Shown here: positions 10,410 to 20,578 of the stretch, in pieces | How positions within the stretch are numbered: position 1 is the stretch's first letter | Layout: each line of letters opens with the position of its first letter | Source: Rhipicephalus microplus | Taxonomy: Eukaryota > Arthropoda > Arachnida > Ixodida > Ixodidae | Length of the DNA: 64,000 bases | Assembly (NCBI RefSeq): GCF_043290135.1 | Contig: NW_027464589.1 | Location: 6,081,001-6,145,000 of the forward strand | Reading direction: 5' to 3' | The notes under the pieces: generated by a model | Told to the model about the DNA's origin: nothing | Seen by the model: only the letters and a program-made list of their open reading frames with translations | Databases searched by the model: none | Made by a program: the position numbers and the translations under genes

Positions 10410-11488
10410 CAGCGCCTTGCAGACAGTCAAGTGCGTCGTCGACTCGTGGGATCGGGTACACGTCTTTTCGCGTGATCTTATTAAGTGCTCGATAATCGAC
10501 GCAGAATCGCACCGAACCGTCCTTCTTTCAGACTAGCACTACAGTGGATGACCACGAGCTGGACGAAGGCCGGATAACATCTCGTTTGAGCATATCAGCA
10601 ACATTGTCCTCGATGGTTTTCTGCTCTGCGGATGACACTCGATATGGGCGGTGGCGTACGATTGTATTGCTTTCCGTTTCAATTCGATGCACGGCGACAG
10701 AAGTGTGACCCAGAAGCTTGGAAGATACATCAAATGAAGCGCTGTGTTTTTGAAGCATACCCAAAAGTTCTTGCTTTTGCGCTGACGTGAGATCGGGATT
10801 TATTGTGGCTGTTAAAGCAGCTGTCGTAGCATCGTCATCAGTACTCGTAGAGAAAGATGGTGCATCTGCGTGAAGGGGCACCAGAGAAAGTGGTTTGGTG
10901 TCTGTGAAGCAAACCACACTAACCCTACTTCTTTGTCTGTTGCACTGCCTGGGGCAGTGCAACAGGCAAAGAAGTAGGGTTAACTGCCGTAACTAATGCT
11001 TTGCCATCATGAAAGCGCACCAGGCTAGGAGCGATGGTAAGCCCACCAGAGAAGTAGCGTCCACACGGTGCTAGGAACACATCACCAGTACTGATCTTAT
11101 CTGATGTCAGGGTCAGAATATGCTCACTGCCTGGAGGAATAAAACAGTCATCAGCGGTGACGAAGCACTGGCTTTGAGCATCTTTATCAGACGAAAGCGC
11201 AGTATCTGACATATGAATGATCCTCTGACGGCAAGATATCACGGCTGAAGCTGAGGAGAGAAAGTCCCACCCTAAAATGAGCGCATTAGTACATGATGAC
11301 AGAACGAGGAACTCTATATGGTGAAGGATTCCCTCAATAAAAACTCGTGCTGTGCGAACACCAGAAGGCTGAACAAAAACCGCATTGGCACAGCGAAGAG
11401 GAGGGTCATCATACGGTGCCTTCATTTTGCGCAAACGGGAACACAAGTCCACACTAATAACTGAGAGCGATGCACCTGTGTCCACCAA
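10410..11488 (-). pseudogene. pol: protease and N-terminal RT of Gypsy pol, copy 2
   Basis: The protease has VDTGAS at about 11486-11472 and the second conserved box ALILGWDFL, and stays open to the inverted duplication at 10921-10981, which wrecks the linker. The frame resumes from about 10920 with VVCFTDTKPLSLVPL and PYRVSSAEQ. A TGA near 10530 stands just before KKDG where copy 1 has Arg. RT then continues ([13 protein letters not shown]) to the 9415-10403 insertion. Confidence 0.85.
10921..10981. repeat. 29-bp inverted duplication with 3-base spacer
   Basis: Arm 10921-10949 mirrors arm 10953-10981 with one mismatch. The other Gypsy copy has a single forward copy of this sequence at about 3717-3745, so the second arm arose by local inverted duplication, probably template switching. 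Confidence 0.92.
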
Positions 11489-11598
11489 GGCTTCAGTCCA
11501 TATACCCTAAACACACACTCAAAGTACATTTGAAGGGCGTTCCGGAGGAGTTCGATGCAGTCCACCAAATGCAGCTTTCCCTCCTGAAGCTGCACTGT

Positions 11599-12105
11599 TT
11601 AGTTTTCCGGGCAGTGATCAGACGCCGTGGTAGCCGGACGAAGTGGTGACAAGGAACGGCGCATAGGTGACGGGGAACGATGGCGTGAGGAGCGGAATGT
11701 ACTGGCTGCGTCGAAGTGCTGTGGAGATGGTGAGCGGCGTTGGTACAGTTGATATGGGTAGCGATGTTGTGGAGCGGGGGCAAAGTCATCCCTCTCGAAG
11801 TCACCATAGCCCCGCCTTTCGTCTTGTTGACGTCGACGACAGAATCGTGAGATGTGGCCACGTATTCCGCAATAATAGCAAATCGGTCGAGTTGGACGCC
11901 AGGCATGGAAAGAAGGAGGCGGTGCCCTTGGGGCAAGGGTATTCAGTGAGGGCTGCGTAGTTGACACATACTGCGGTGATTGCTGAGAAAGTGACGCTGC
12001 AACCACCTGAGCGTATGTCGGCTTTGGAGTGGTATGCGAGCTCGGGACTTGCTCACACGTCATGGATGCCAGCTCCTCCCTGACGATGTTGCGGAGGCTG
12101 CCTGC
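11599..12105 (-). pseudogene. gag: C-terminal gag of Gypsy copy 2
   Basis: About 168 codons continuing the gag piece at 17101-17802 across the 12106-17095 insertion; the residues at the junction match copy 1 once one 5-bp target repeat is removed. The complete CCHC knuckle CYYCGIRGHISRFC is present, followed by an R/S/P-rich tail. Apart from the insertion this gag is open. Confidence 0.88.
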
Positions 12106-13274
12106 TGTCACACCTGTCCCGTTTATTAGGGAGGCGATCGCCGGGCTAATTCCAAGAGCCGAAGTATCGGCCCCCCGAACCGCACCACGAAAGCGTGGAC
12201 AATTTAGAAGTGGTCCTTATTGGTGCGCCAGCGGACGCCGGCTGTGGCCCAAAGAACAAGACAGAGCCGAGAGTTGATAAACAAACAAAATTATATTCTC
12301 ATTAACGGCAGATCAAAAACAATACACACGTATGCACACTCCACAATAGTTACATACAATACGTCACCAAACAGACAATGTACTACACAGTACAATCAAC
12401 CACACTTGAAACAACGGACACAGACAACAATACGCACTACAATGCAGTCGCATGCATTGAACAACCAAGACACTTAAAGACTAAAGAGATATAAAACCTA
12501 TTCAGTCCAAAGTCCTTGGGACAAAAGTCTGAATGATACTCTTCCGAGAATCACTCACTCAAAGTCCAGCGTTGTTGTCGTTCCGCAGCTCTCGAAGTTC
12601 TCTCCCAGGAAACCTCCCGTCTTCAATTGGCCACTCTTCAAACTTCAACTTCTTCGCCGGAACACGTCGGCTTCACACTCGCAGCGGTTGCCACGGGTCT
12701 TCGCTCGATAGCGGTAAACACACACTCTTGCCTGTAGCTCGAGCCGTCCCTACGGACCACAAACTTCGCCGACTACACGGCGGACTCTCTACACACTCTG
12801 GCGCTCACTTCCGTCTCCTCCTGTCCTGTCGCTACGGGCAGAACCTTCGCCGACTCCACGGCGGAATCCCTACGCGCTCTGGCGTTAACTTCCGTCTCCT
12901 CCAGATTTCTTGTCTCGGCTGCTCGGTTAAATACCTTGCGCGCCACTTTCCAGATGTTTCTCGTCATTTCGTCGGCGCGATATGCAGCGAAGGCTGAGGA
13001 GAGGCACGAGACGGTTCGACTGCCCTCTCCCGAGGATGATTCACTCGGTCTGACCCCGCCTCCTTCGTTCTAGAAAAATCGCGGTCTTGCTGGGCCGCCG
13101 ATGTGGGGTGAGGAGGATCGTCTGCGAAGCCGTGCTTCTGCGGGGAGAGCGCGCGCCCGGGAGCCCTGGATGTTTGCTTTCTTTTTTTTTTCTTTTTACC
13201 TCGCGGCGTTTCTGCCGCCCGTTGTCGCAAGGATTTGGCGGCGCGCTCTTTTTTTTAGCGCTCGTTCTGTGACA
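12106..13274 (-). repeat. 3' LTR of the SCAN-Gag element
   Basis: 1,169 bp, TGTCACA...TGTGACA, the same length as the 15927-17095 LTR. The LTR is unusually long relative to the 2.65-kb internal region. Confidence 0.95.
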
Positions 13275-13669
13275 CTGCCCCCCACTTTAAGAATATTATC
13301 TCATAATATTCAAAACCACACAAACGAGCGCGAACAGTCACCACACATTCTCACAGACTGTAACACAATCCGTCGCTCATGACACTTCACATTCACAATA
13401 TATCACTCAATACAATCGTACAATGTAGTTGAATTCCACAACACATGAAATATAGCCACAGGTACATGCCTACAACACTTCATCACACATTCTAAACAAT
13501 ACAAACGTACAAAGTTCTGTCTATCCAACAATTATACAACACTATACATCACACCATCGCACAGAACGCTGACTCGCTCGACATACACTTGAGACACAGG
13601 ATAACAAGAACAATAACACAACATATGGCACTCAGCACTGCCCAACACATTCTGATTCGCCCTCAGCAC
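13275..13669 (-). other. 3' untranslated internal region of the SCAN-Gag element
   Basis: AT-rich, CA-rich stretch between the ORF stop and the purine tract. No coding signal. This is where pol would start in an autonomous relative. Confidence 0.6.
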
Positions 13670-15715
13670 TTATCCTGAATACTTCGAACAGCGCTTGCGC
13701 CCCTTTTTGCGGTGCTCGCTCGATCTCTTCTTGTGCTTCCACGTTCTTTTTCGGCGAGCCTTTTCCAACGACGATATCTGAGGCGTCGTCTCAGCCATCG
13801 TTGTCTCTTCCGACACCGTTAATGCGTCATTACATTCGACGGGTCCTGTCTGTTTATTTACCCGCTTGATCATGCCTCTACATTTTGCCCGGCTGGTCAA
13901 CTCCGTCTCCTTTACACTGTCGGTCGGTTGAGGTCGTGCCGACGTAAGTCCGGTTGCTCGGCCCGTGAACTTATTCGACACGATCGTCTTCTCCTTCGCT
14001 GTCTCTTGCGCCGCAGCTTCACCTTGGGCTCTAGTGAGATCCGTCACGGGATGCTCCTCCACTGTATCTCGCGGCCGCTGTGTTGGCGAGGGCTCTATCT
14101 TCGGGTCTTCTCCCAAACATTCTGGATCACTTGGCCCTCGCGCCCCGTCGATGTTTCCGATGACAAGGTCATACAGGGGGGTCGTCATGCATAAAGCAGT
14201 AACCTTCCCGCTGAAGTACGGGGTTTCAACTTCAATTTCTGCTTCGGGAAGCATCCGGACCGTACGGTCAATTAGGCAAAGCGGTCTCGTTCTGCCTGTC
14301 AACTCTCTTTCCCGTACCAAATTTCTCCTCACGATAACCGTGGAGCTCCCGGGGTCTCTTAGAACCGTAATCTTCTTGCCTGCAATCTTTCCAGGAAGTG
14401 TTGGCATTCCCTTCGTAACACCGGTTGGCTGTTTTGACATTACAGCACCCACAATCGGAATTTTCTCCCCATTTTTCAATTCTACGAATCCGTCGGTGAC
14501 GGCATTATTATCAGATTTCGGTGCTGCTTGCACACAGGATACCTGGTGAGTTTGGCTCACTCCGTTCCGACATGCATCTGCTTTATGCCCAGTCTGACCA
14601 CACTTAAAACATTTCACTACCATAGGGCTCGTAAAGATCGTTCGACAGTTTTTCGCGCGATGACCCACTCGGTTACACAGAAAGCATCGCTGAATGCTCT
14701 CTGGTGCACGCTTCTTTTCTTCGGGAGCCAATTTCTTCGAATCATCGGGGCACTCCTTCTTTACCTTGGCCAAATTAGTGCCACCTTGCGCTTCCAAGAA
14801 TTGATCAGCCAATTCAAGCATTCCTTCAAATGACTCCGCCTTGCTCTCTTTCAAATACAGCGACAGGCTTGGGTGGCAACTAGTAAGAAATTGTTCTTTA
14901 ATTAGCAGCTCTCTAAGCTCATCGTACTCCTGTGCTGTCCCTGAAAGTTCAATCCATCTGTCGAAATAGTGGCAAAGTCGGGCAGCATACTGCGTAGCTG
15001 TCTCACCATCAGCTGGCTTTCCTGTCCAAAATCTGTCCCGGAATCCTTCCACAGTGAATCTAAATCGTTTCAACAAAGCAGCTTTCACCTTTGCGTAGTT
15101 GGCTGCATTGGTCGGCGTCAGCCTACCGTACACACTGAGCGCTTCACCACTCAAGCAAGTAGTCAAAGCAGTTGCCCATTGCTGTTCGGGCCAATTCTGG
15201 CTCCTCGCAATCGTCTCAAATCTGTGGAGGTACGCGTCTAAATCGTCCTTCCTTTCATCAAACGTTACGAGCAGCTTGCTTGGGTTCAAGCGGAAGCCGT
15301 GATCTTCCCGTTCGCTGCTTTCAACTCTAGCTTGGACGGGAGTTTCACTTCGCTGTTGCAAACGGAGCCGCTCGAGTTCCATCTCGTGCTGCCGCTGCCG
15401 CTCCCTTTCCTCTCTTTCTTCTTTCAGCTGGCGCTCTTTTGCCTCTCTTTCTTCTCTCGCCCTTTCGGCTGCCAACTTTTCTCGCTCCAGCTCCAACTTC
15501 AATTGCTGCTCTCGTTCTTCCTTCAGCTGTCGCTCTTTTGCCCCTCTTTCTTCTTTCAGCTGTCGCTCCTTTGCTTCTCTTTCTTCTCTCGCCCTTTCAG
15601 CGGCCAGCCTTTCTCTCTTCACCGCCTCCTTCTCCTTCTGGCTTACCCACTTCCGTAGTTCGGCGCCAGAAAGACCCATCTTCTCACCAAGAGCAACTAA
15701 CTTTTCGAGATCCAT
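13670..15715 (-). CDS. gag: Gag with SCAN-like capsid, two CCHC knuckles and a protease-like domain
   Basis: 681 residues, uninterrupted, starting MDLEKL. Residues 20-130 form a highly charged R/E/K-rich coiled coil with repeated KERQLKEE units. Residues about 140-312 resemble the retroelement capsid from which the vertebrate SCAN domain derives (Gmr1-like Gypsy elements): KDDLDAYLHRFE, then ALLKRFRFTVEGFRDRF and YFDRWIELS. CCHC knuckles lie at 344-357 and 369-382. Residues about 448-522 look retropepsin-like, with D-P-G (454-456) in place of D-T/S-G and a later LVIGN box. The K/R-rich tail suggests RNA or DNA binding. The coding state is consistent with recent mobility. Confidence 0.88.
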   Translation of the reverse strand: MDLEKLVALGEKMGLSGAELRKWVSQKEKEAVKRERLAAERAREEREAKERQLKEERGAKERQLKEEREQQLKLELEREKLAAERAREEREAKERQLKEEREERERQRQHEMELERLRLQQRSETPVQARVESSEREDHGFRLNPSKLLVTFDERKDDLDAYLHRFETIARSQNWPEQQWATALTTCLSGEALSVYGRLTPTNAANYAKVKAALLKRFRFTVEGFRDRFWTGKPADGETATQYAARLCHYFDRWIELSGTAQEYDELRELLIKEQFLTSCHPSLSLYLKESKAESFEGMLELADQFLEAQGGTNLAKVKKECPDDSKKLAPEEKKRAPESIQRCFLCNRVGHRAKNCRTIFTSPMVVKCFKCGQTGHKADACRNGVSQTHQVSCVQAAPKSDNNAVTDGFVELKNGEKIPIVGAVMSKQPTGVTKGMPTLPGKIAGKKITVLRDPGSSTVIVRRNLVRERELTGRTRPLCLIDRTVRMLPEAEIEVETPYFSGKVTALCMTTPLYDLVIGNIDGARGPSDPECLGEDPKIEPSPTQRPRDTVEEHPVTDLTRAQGEAAAQETAKEKTIVSNKFTGRATGLTSARPQPTDSVKETELTSRAKCRGMIKRVNKQTGPVECNDALTVSEETTMAETTPQISSLEKARRKRTWKHKKRSSEHRKKGRKRCSKYSG

Positions 15716-15901
15716 TGTGTCTCGTAACTCGCAAATAAAACCTTGCCGCGTGCAAAAAGTATCTGCCTAAATCAGTCTATCGGAACACTCTCCTGCACTC
15801 GTTAACGAGAACACTAAACAACACACAAAATCGTTCCGATAGCACTATCAACAACTCGAGGCTCTTTCTCACTACTTTGGACACACTGTGCACCAAAAGG
15901 T

Positions 15902-15919
15902 CCTGTATCGCGGACGCCA
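15902..15919 (-). promoter_or_regulatory. primer binding site of the SCAN-Gag element
   Basis: Read on the minus strand, TGGCGTCCGCGATACAGG lies seven bases inside the 5' LTR. It starts with TGG as expected for a tRNA-primed element. I could not assign the tRNA. Confidence 0.65.
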
Positions 15920-15926
15920 GATTAAT

Positions 15927-17095
15927 TGTCACACCTGTCCCGTTTATTAGGGAGGCGATCGCCGGGCTAATTCCAAGAGCCGAAGTATCGGCCCCCCGAA
16001 CCGCACCACGAAAGCGTGGACAATTTAGAAGTGGTCCTTATTGGTGCGCCAGCGGACGCCGGCTGTGGCCCAAAGAACAAGACAGAGCCGAGAGTTGATA
16101 AACAAACAAAATTATATTCTCATTAACGGCAGATCAAAAACAATACACACGTATGCACACTCCACAATAGTTACATACAATACGTCACCAAACAGACAAT
16201 GTACTACACAGTACAATCAACCACACTTGAAACAACGGACACAGACAACAATACGCACTACAATGCAGTCGCATGCATTGAACAACCAAGACACTTAAAG
16301 ACTAAAGAGATATAAAACCTATTCAGTCCAAAGTCCTTGGGACAAAAGTCTGAATGATACTCTTCCGAGAATCACTCACTCAAAGTCCAGCGTTGTTGTC
16401 GTTCCGCAGCTCTCGAAGTTCTCTCCCAGGAAACCTCCCGTCTTCAATTGGCCACTCTTCAAACTTCAACTTCTTCGCCGGAACACGTCGGCTTCACACT
16501 CGCAGCGGTTGCCACGGGTCTTCGCTCGATAGCGGTAAACACACACTCTTGCCTGTAGCTCGAGCCGTCCCTACGGACCACAAACTTCGCCGACTACACG
16601 GCGGACTCTCTACACACTCTGGCGCTCACTTCCGTCTCCTCCTGTCCTGTCACTACGGGCAGAACCTTCGCCGACTCCACGGCGGAATCCCTACGCGCTC
16701 TGGCGTTAACTTCCGTCTCCTCCTGATTTCTCGTCTCGGCTGCTCGGTTAAATACCTTGCGCGCGACTTTCCAGATGTTTCTCGTCATTTCGTCGGCGCG
16801 ATACGCAGCGAAGGCTGAGGAGAGGCACGAGACGGTTCGACTGCCCTCTCCCGAGGATGATTCACTCGGTCTGACCCCGCCTCCTTCGTTCTAGAAAAAT
16901 CGCGGTCTTGCTGGGCCGCCGATGTGGGGTGAGGAGGATCGTCTGCGAAGCCGTGCTTCTGCGGGGAGAGCGCGCGCCCGGGAGCCCTGGATGTTTGCTT
17001 TCTTTTTTTTTTCTTTTTACCTCGCGGCGTTTCTGCCGCCCGTTGTCGCAAGGATTTGGCGGCGCGCTCTTTTTTTTAGCGCTCGTTCTGTGACA
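15927..17095 (-). repeat. 5' LTR of the SCAN-Gag element
   Basis: 1,169 bp, nearly identical to 12106-13274. The differences I noticed are around 16652, 16725, 16732, 16766 and 16803. Confidence 0.95.
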
Positions 17096-17100
17096 CCTGC

Positions 17101-17802
17101 AGAAGGCGTTATGCGGAGCTCATAAGACGACGAGGTGTCCTGGAGTTGCAGCTCCTCGCGGATCATGGACCGTATTAACGACCGGAGCTCATTGTCATGC
17201 GTTGGCCTGAGATCTCCTGTGTCAGGTTGTAAACGTATAAGTTGAAGGTCATCGAGTCGCTGACACGTACTGATGATATCCGCGACCGCGGTGGGGTTCT
17301 TTGCCGCTAAAGCGTTAAATGCGATGGCGCCTATTCCCTTGAGCAGGTGGCGAACGCGGTCATGTTCCGACATCGAGCTGTCAATGCGACGGCATAGGGC
17401 GAGGACATCCTCAATGTACGAGGTATAAGACTCGCCGGAGTGCTGAACACGTTCAGCAAGCTTCCGTTTGGCTATGTCTGCATGGACAGAAGGGTTGGCA
17501 AATATCTGACGGAGCTGCTGCTTAAAGGTAGGCCAGTCCGGGAAATCCAGTTGATGGTTGAGAAACCATGTCTTAGCGACCCCCGTCAGATAGAACGGTA
17601 CGCGGGACAGCTTCACAGAATCACGCCAATAGTTAGGCGCACTCACACGGTCGTACTCATCCAACCAGTCTTCAATGTCTTCACCGCGAAGGCCGGCCAA
17701 CATCGGTGGATCTTTTTGAGGGGCGGTGACAGTCCAAGAAGGCATGCCCAGGGGTGCAGGCGCGGTGGATGGAGCCGTGTTGTTGAGCTCGTCTTGCGAC
17801 AT
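17101..17802 (-). pseudogene. gag: N-terminal gag of Gypsy copy 2
   Basis: The start ATG at 17802-17800 (MSQDELNN) corresponds to the copy 1 start. Capsid motifs (EDWLDEYDRV, KTWFLNHQLDFPDW, SYIEDVLALCRR) are open all the way to the insertion point. The Arg codon that is TGA in copy 1 is intact here. Upstream in-frame codons to 17985 run into the LTR and are unlikely to be translated. Confidence 0.88.
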
Positions 17803-17922
17803 GACCGTGGGCTGACTGCGGAGACGGCGACCCGACCGGAGTTCCAGGGATGGCTGGTAGTCGAAGATAAAAAAAGCGCTGCAGAGAGAGGACCAGGGGA
17901 CCGAAAAGCACTCTCCACCACT

Positions 17923-18049
17923 TGTAAGGCAACATTTTGGCTGCAAGACACTTCTTTTACTTGTCGAGCCTCTGCCCCACAACACGGGTCAGGCTGATGA
18001 TGATGAGTATGTACATATGATAAAATGACGCGCATGAATATTGCTCACA
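17923..18049 (-). repeat. 5' LTR of Gypsy copy 2
   Basis: 127 bp. The primer site (GTGGTGGAGAGTGC on the minus strand) lies just inside, at about 17907-17920. The outer end abuts (TA)n. Confidence 0.9.

Positions 18050-18097
<48 letters not shown>
18050..18097. repeat. (TA)n microsatellite
   Basis: Target-type TA tract at the outer end of Gypsy copy 2. Confidence 0.95.
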
Positions 18098-18099
<2 letters not shown>

Positions 18100-19599
18100 T
18101 TAGGATCTCATTATTATTTTATATATATACATGTGTGTGTATGTATGTATGTATATCCACAAGTACACGCATTTTAGGTCACACGTCACCGCCCTATTAA
18201 CAATATCCATGGAATGCCCTTTAGCACAGCTGCTATTTTTAGGCGGTGCATTTCTCGTCCGACTACGTTAGACTTAGAACTAGTTTTAGGACGTCATATT
18301 GTCGTAAATGTAAAATTTACAGTGCGCATTCGTACAGAGACACGCTATATTCAGCTTCACCAACTGTAAACCTTTCGGCGCAAAGCTAGCACCCAGAATT
18401 GTTTTTTTGATGAGCGGGGAGGGGGTGCAGCGGAATCACTAACTTTTGCAATTGGTGGTCGCTATGAATGCGTGTAAATATTTTATACCCTAAAAAGTTA
18501 AATTACCAAAAAATTTCTTGGTGTAGGGGGTTCAGGCTCCCTCCCTCCTCTCTCTACTAACTGCCTCCTGGTTCTGCGCGCGTTTGAAACGGTATTTTTT
18601 TTATCTCACAGCTTTCTGAGCGCAGCTAACTTCCAATATATCGGCTCAGTTATTCTGTATATTGTAGATGCCTAACCAATGAAGAAAGAGTTAAGACAGA
18701 AGAAATCATCATAAGACACCCTTTTTCTGAATTATTTTCGATCTCTATACAAAGGCTCTTATGGAGCTCAAGTTCAGTAGATTGGCCTGTCATACTTCAA
18801 GGACTATGGCATATGTACTCGGCATGAATCACGGGCAGATACGAAGAAATCTGAATTAAGAAAGCGCGATGGAGCAGCCGAAACGCATAGCAGTACCTGC
18901 ATGCGGCGCGCGGCGCGCGGCTCTTTCAGTACTATTCGACTGCAGCGCTGCCGCTACGGGCAACACGGAAGGGATCAGGCGGCGAGGCCTGGTCTCGCCA
19001 CTCAACACTTCTAGTACACTCAAGCGTGGCATAAGTTGTTGCCAGACTGAGAGGGTCAGTGTTGCCAGACTGCTACCAAACTTGGTAGAAAGATTTGCCC
19101 CTGTAGTTGTGGCTTCCTTGCGAGAGTTTGGTGTCGTCCGCGGTGCATTTTGCGAGTGCATGAGCGATGCTGGCCGTTTTAATTAACAGAATGAACCGCG
19201 CCTAGCAGACGTTGGGGCGCATTCTCTTGCTGTGTGCGCTGCTGTGCAATTAAGAGATCGTGTCTCAGAGTTAGGGAATCAACGACACGTCGTCCGTCGT
19301 GCATTTCGCAAGTGCAATGAACTTGCGTTAATTACGTCGCACACACACTCGCGGACAAGCGAGTGTGTGTGCGACGTAATTAACGCAATGAACCGCGCGT
19401 TCTCTTGCTGTGTGCGCAGCTGTGGAATCAGGAGATCGCGTCTCAGTATTAGGGACGATGGGGAAAATTGAACAGAGTCTCAGCAGCTGGTGCGCTGCCA
19501 CTGCCCCCCCCCCCCCCCTCCCATTTATCTTTCACAGCCGATCGTGCCGCGTTGACCGCGTGCCACGACGGGGACGCTACGCTTCACTAGCTGTGTCAA
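18098..19599. other. unassigned region with local duplications
   Basis: 18098-18850 is AT-rich with no gene. 18860-19480 is GC-richer. It contains two diverged copies of a block of roughly 85-95 bp (about 19178-19277 and 19377-19458, sharing AATGAACCGCGC, TCTCTTGCTGTGTGCG and GAGATCG), and a C16 run lies near 19506-19521. The block may be 5' leader of the following Gypsy element or unrelated sequence. No product is recognised. Confidence 0.5.
19323..19388. repeat. perfect 30-bp inverted repeat
   Basis: Arms 19323-19352 and 19359-19388 are exact reverse complements around GGACAA. The outer sequence TTGCGTTAATTACG lies next to the duplicated block, so the palindrome probably arose with that duplication. 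Confidence 0.92.
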
Positions 19600-19676
19600 G
19601 CACAAGACATATCGTTCGGACTCGTGTACATGTGACGACTAAACGTCCCAAGGCTTGCCATTGTCCGAAGCCCTCT

Positions 19677-20335
19677 GACGTCGTGCAGCGTTTTCGTTTC
19701 AAATTGCACGTTCGCGTGGAAGAGAAAGCCGTCACCAATTTTATCGCAGCACTAAAAAGCCTATCCGAGCACTGCAACTTCGGGGCTGAACTTGAAAACA
19801 TGCTCTACGACCACGTCGTGTGTGGCATAAACAACATGAATGTCAAGACAAGACTTCTGGAAAAACAGGACCTCACCTTCGACGCTGCCGCGCAGACTGC
19901 CCTGGAAATGGAAGCAGCAAAAAGGGACGCAGGTGAGATAGGACAAGCGAACACAAGCAGCGCTTTCTTGATTCACCGTGTCTCGTCAGGTTCTGGGGGC
20001 GTCACCTGCTACCGCTGCGGGGACGGACATCTTGCATCAAAATGCAAGCATGTGAAGACAATCTGCAATTACTGCCACAAAAAAGGTCATTTGGCGAAGG
20101 TGTGCGATTCGAGACGAAGAAACAGCCAAGCCCAAAGCAACAGCCCTACCAAGGCACGTTCGGTCTCGGCTTGCAGTTCACCGTCGTCGAGTAACCGTCA
20201 GCGTGTTAATACTGTACACAAGCAGGACGCCGCTACCACTTCATCTTACGAAGTTTTTGTAAGTGGCTGGTCGACTACGCCACGCTGCCTCCGCCTTTCA
20301 CAGTCACTGTTGACGTTTGCGGCAAGCCGCTCCGC
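19677..20335 (+). pseudogene. gag: gag fragment with two zinc knuckles
   Basis: The C-terminal capsid piece (FRFKLHVRVEEKAVTNFIAAL, then LTFDAAAQTALEME) is followed by CYRCGDGHLASKC and CNYCHKKGHLAKVC. The knuckle-to-protease junction needs a frame change near 20255. The N-terminus is deleted. Confidence 0.8.
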
Positions 20336-20578
20336 ATGGAAGTTGACACGGGGGCAAGTGTCTCTGTCATGGCTAAGTCGCGTCTTCTTCAACTTTTGCT
20401 TTCAGTGCCTGTGCAGCCGTCACACGTGCTTCTGCGAAGCTATTCTGGGGAACTAAAAAAGGTTCAGGGAAAAGCTGACGTCAGTGTGAAGTTTCATGGC
20501 AGGGAGGCCGACCTACCTATTGTTCTGACTGGAGACAGATCGCCCACTAGCTCTTCTTCGACACAACTGGATGCGTGA
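20336..20578 (+). pseudogene. pol: retropepsin fragment
   Basis: EVDTGASVSVM active-site segment at about 20336-20370, followed by KVQGKADVSVKF and DLPIVLTG. It ends at TGA 20576-20578 and overlaps the start of the following frame by eight bases. The region upstream in this frame (PFTVTVDVCGKPLRM) is open but not joined in frame to gag. Confidence 0.8.

Larger units (their letters stand above)
12106..17095 (-). mobile_element. gag-protease-only LTR retrotransposon (SCAN-like Gag), young
   Basis: 4,990 bp flanked by a CCTGC target duplication (12101-12105 and 17096-17100). Two 1,169-bp LTRs (12106-13274 and 15927-17095) begin TGTCACA and end TGTGACA; I count about five differences between them by eye. 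A primer site (15902-15919) and a purine tract (GTGGGGGGC, next to 13275-13290 on plus) are present. The only long ORF is Gag plus a protease-like domain. RT, RNase H and integrase are absent, with no room for them. It must have been copied in trans. Confidence 0.92.
6850..18049 (-). mobile_element. Gypsy LTR retrotransposon, copy 2, with two nested insertions
   Basis: Same family as 1646-6822, in opposite orientation. Without the insertions at 9415-10403 and 12106-17095 it is about 5.2 kb. The LTRs are 17923-18049 (5') and 6850-6977 (3'), and a purine tract (read as a C-run on plus) lies at about 6979-6991. Gag, protease, RT, RNase H and integrase are all present but carry a TGA in RT, at least two frameshifts in RNase H and a small inverted duplication at 10921-10981. 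The RT YLDD and the integrase DDE residues are retained. Confidence 0.93.

Noticed and set aside
12964..13382. Basic short ORFs within the LTRs at 12106-13274 and 15927-17095
   Set aside because: They are mirrored in both LTRs and overlap on both strands; they reflect GC-rich LTR composition rather than genes.
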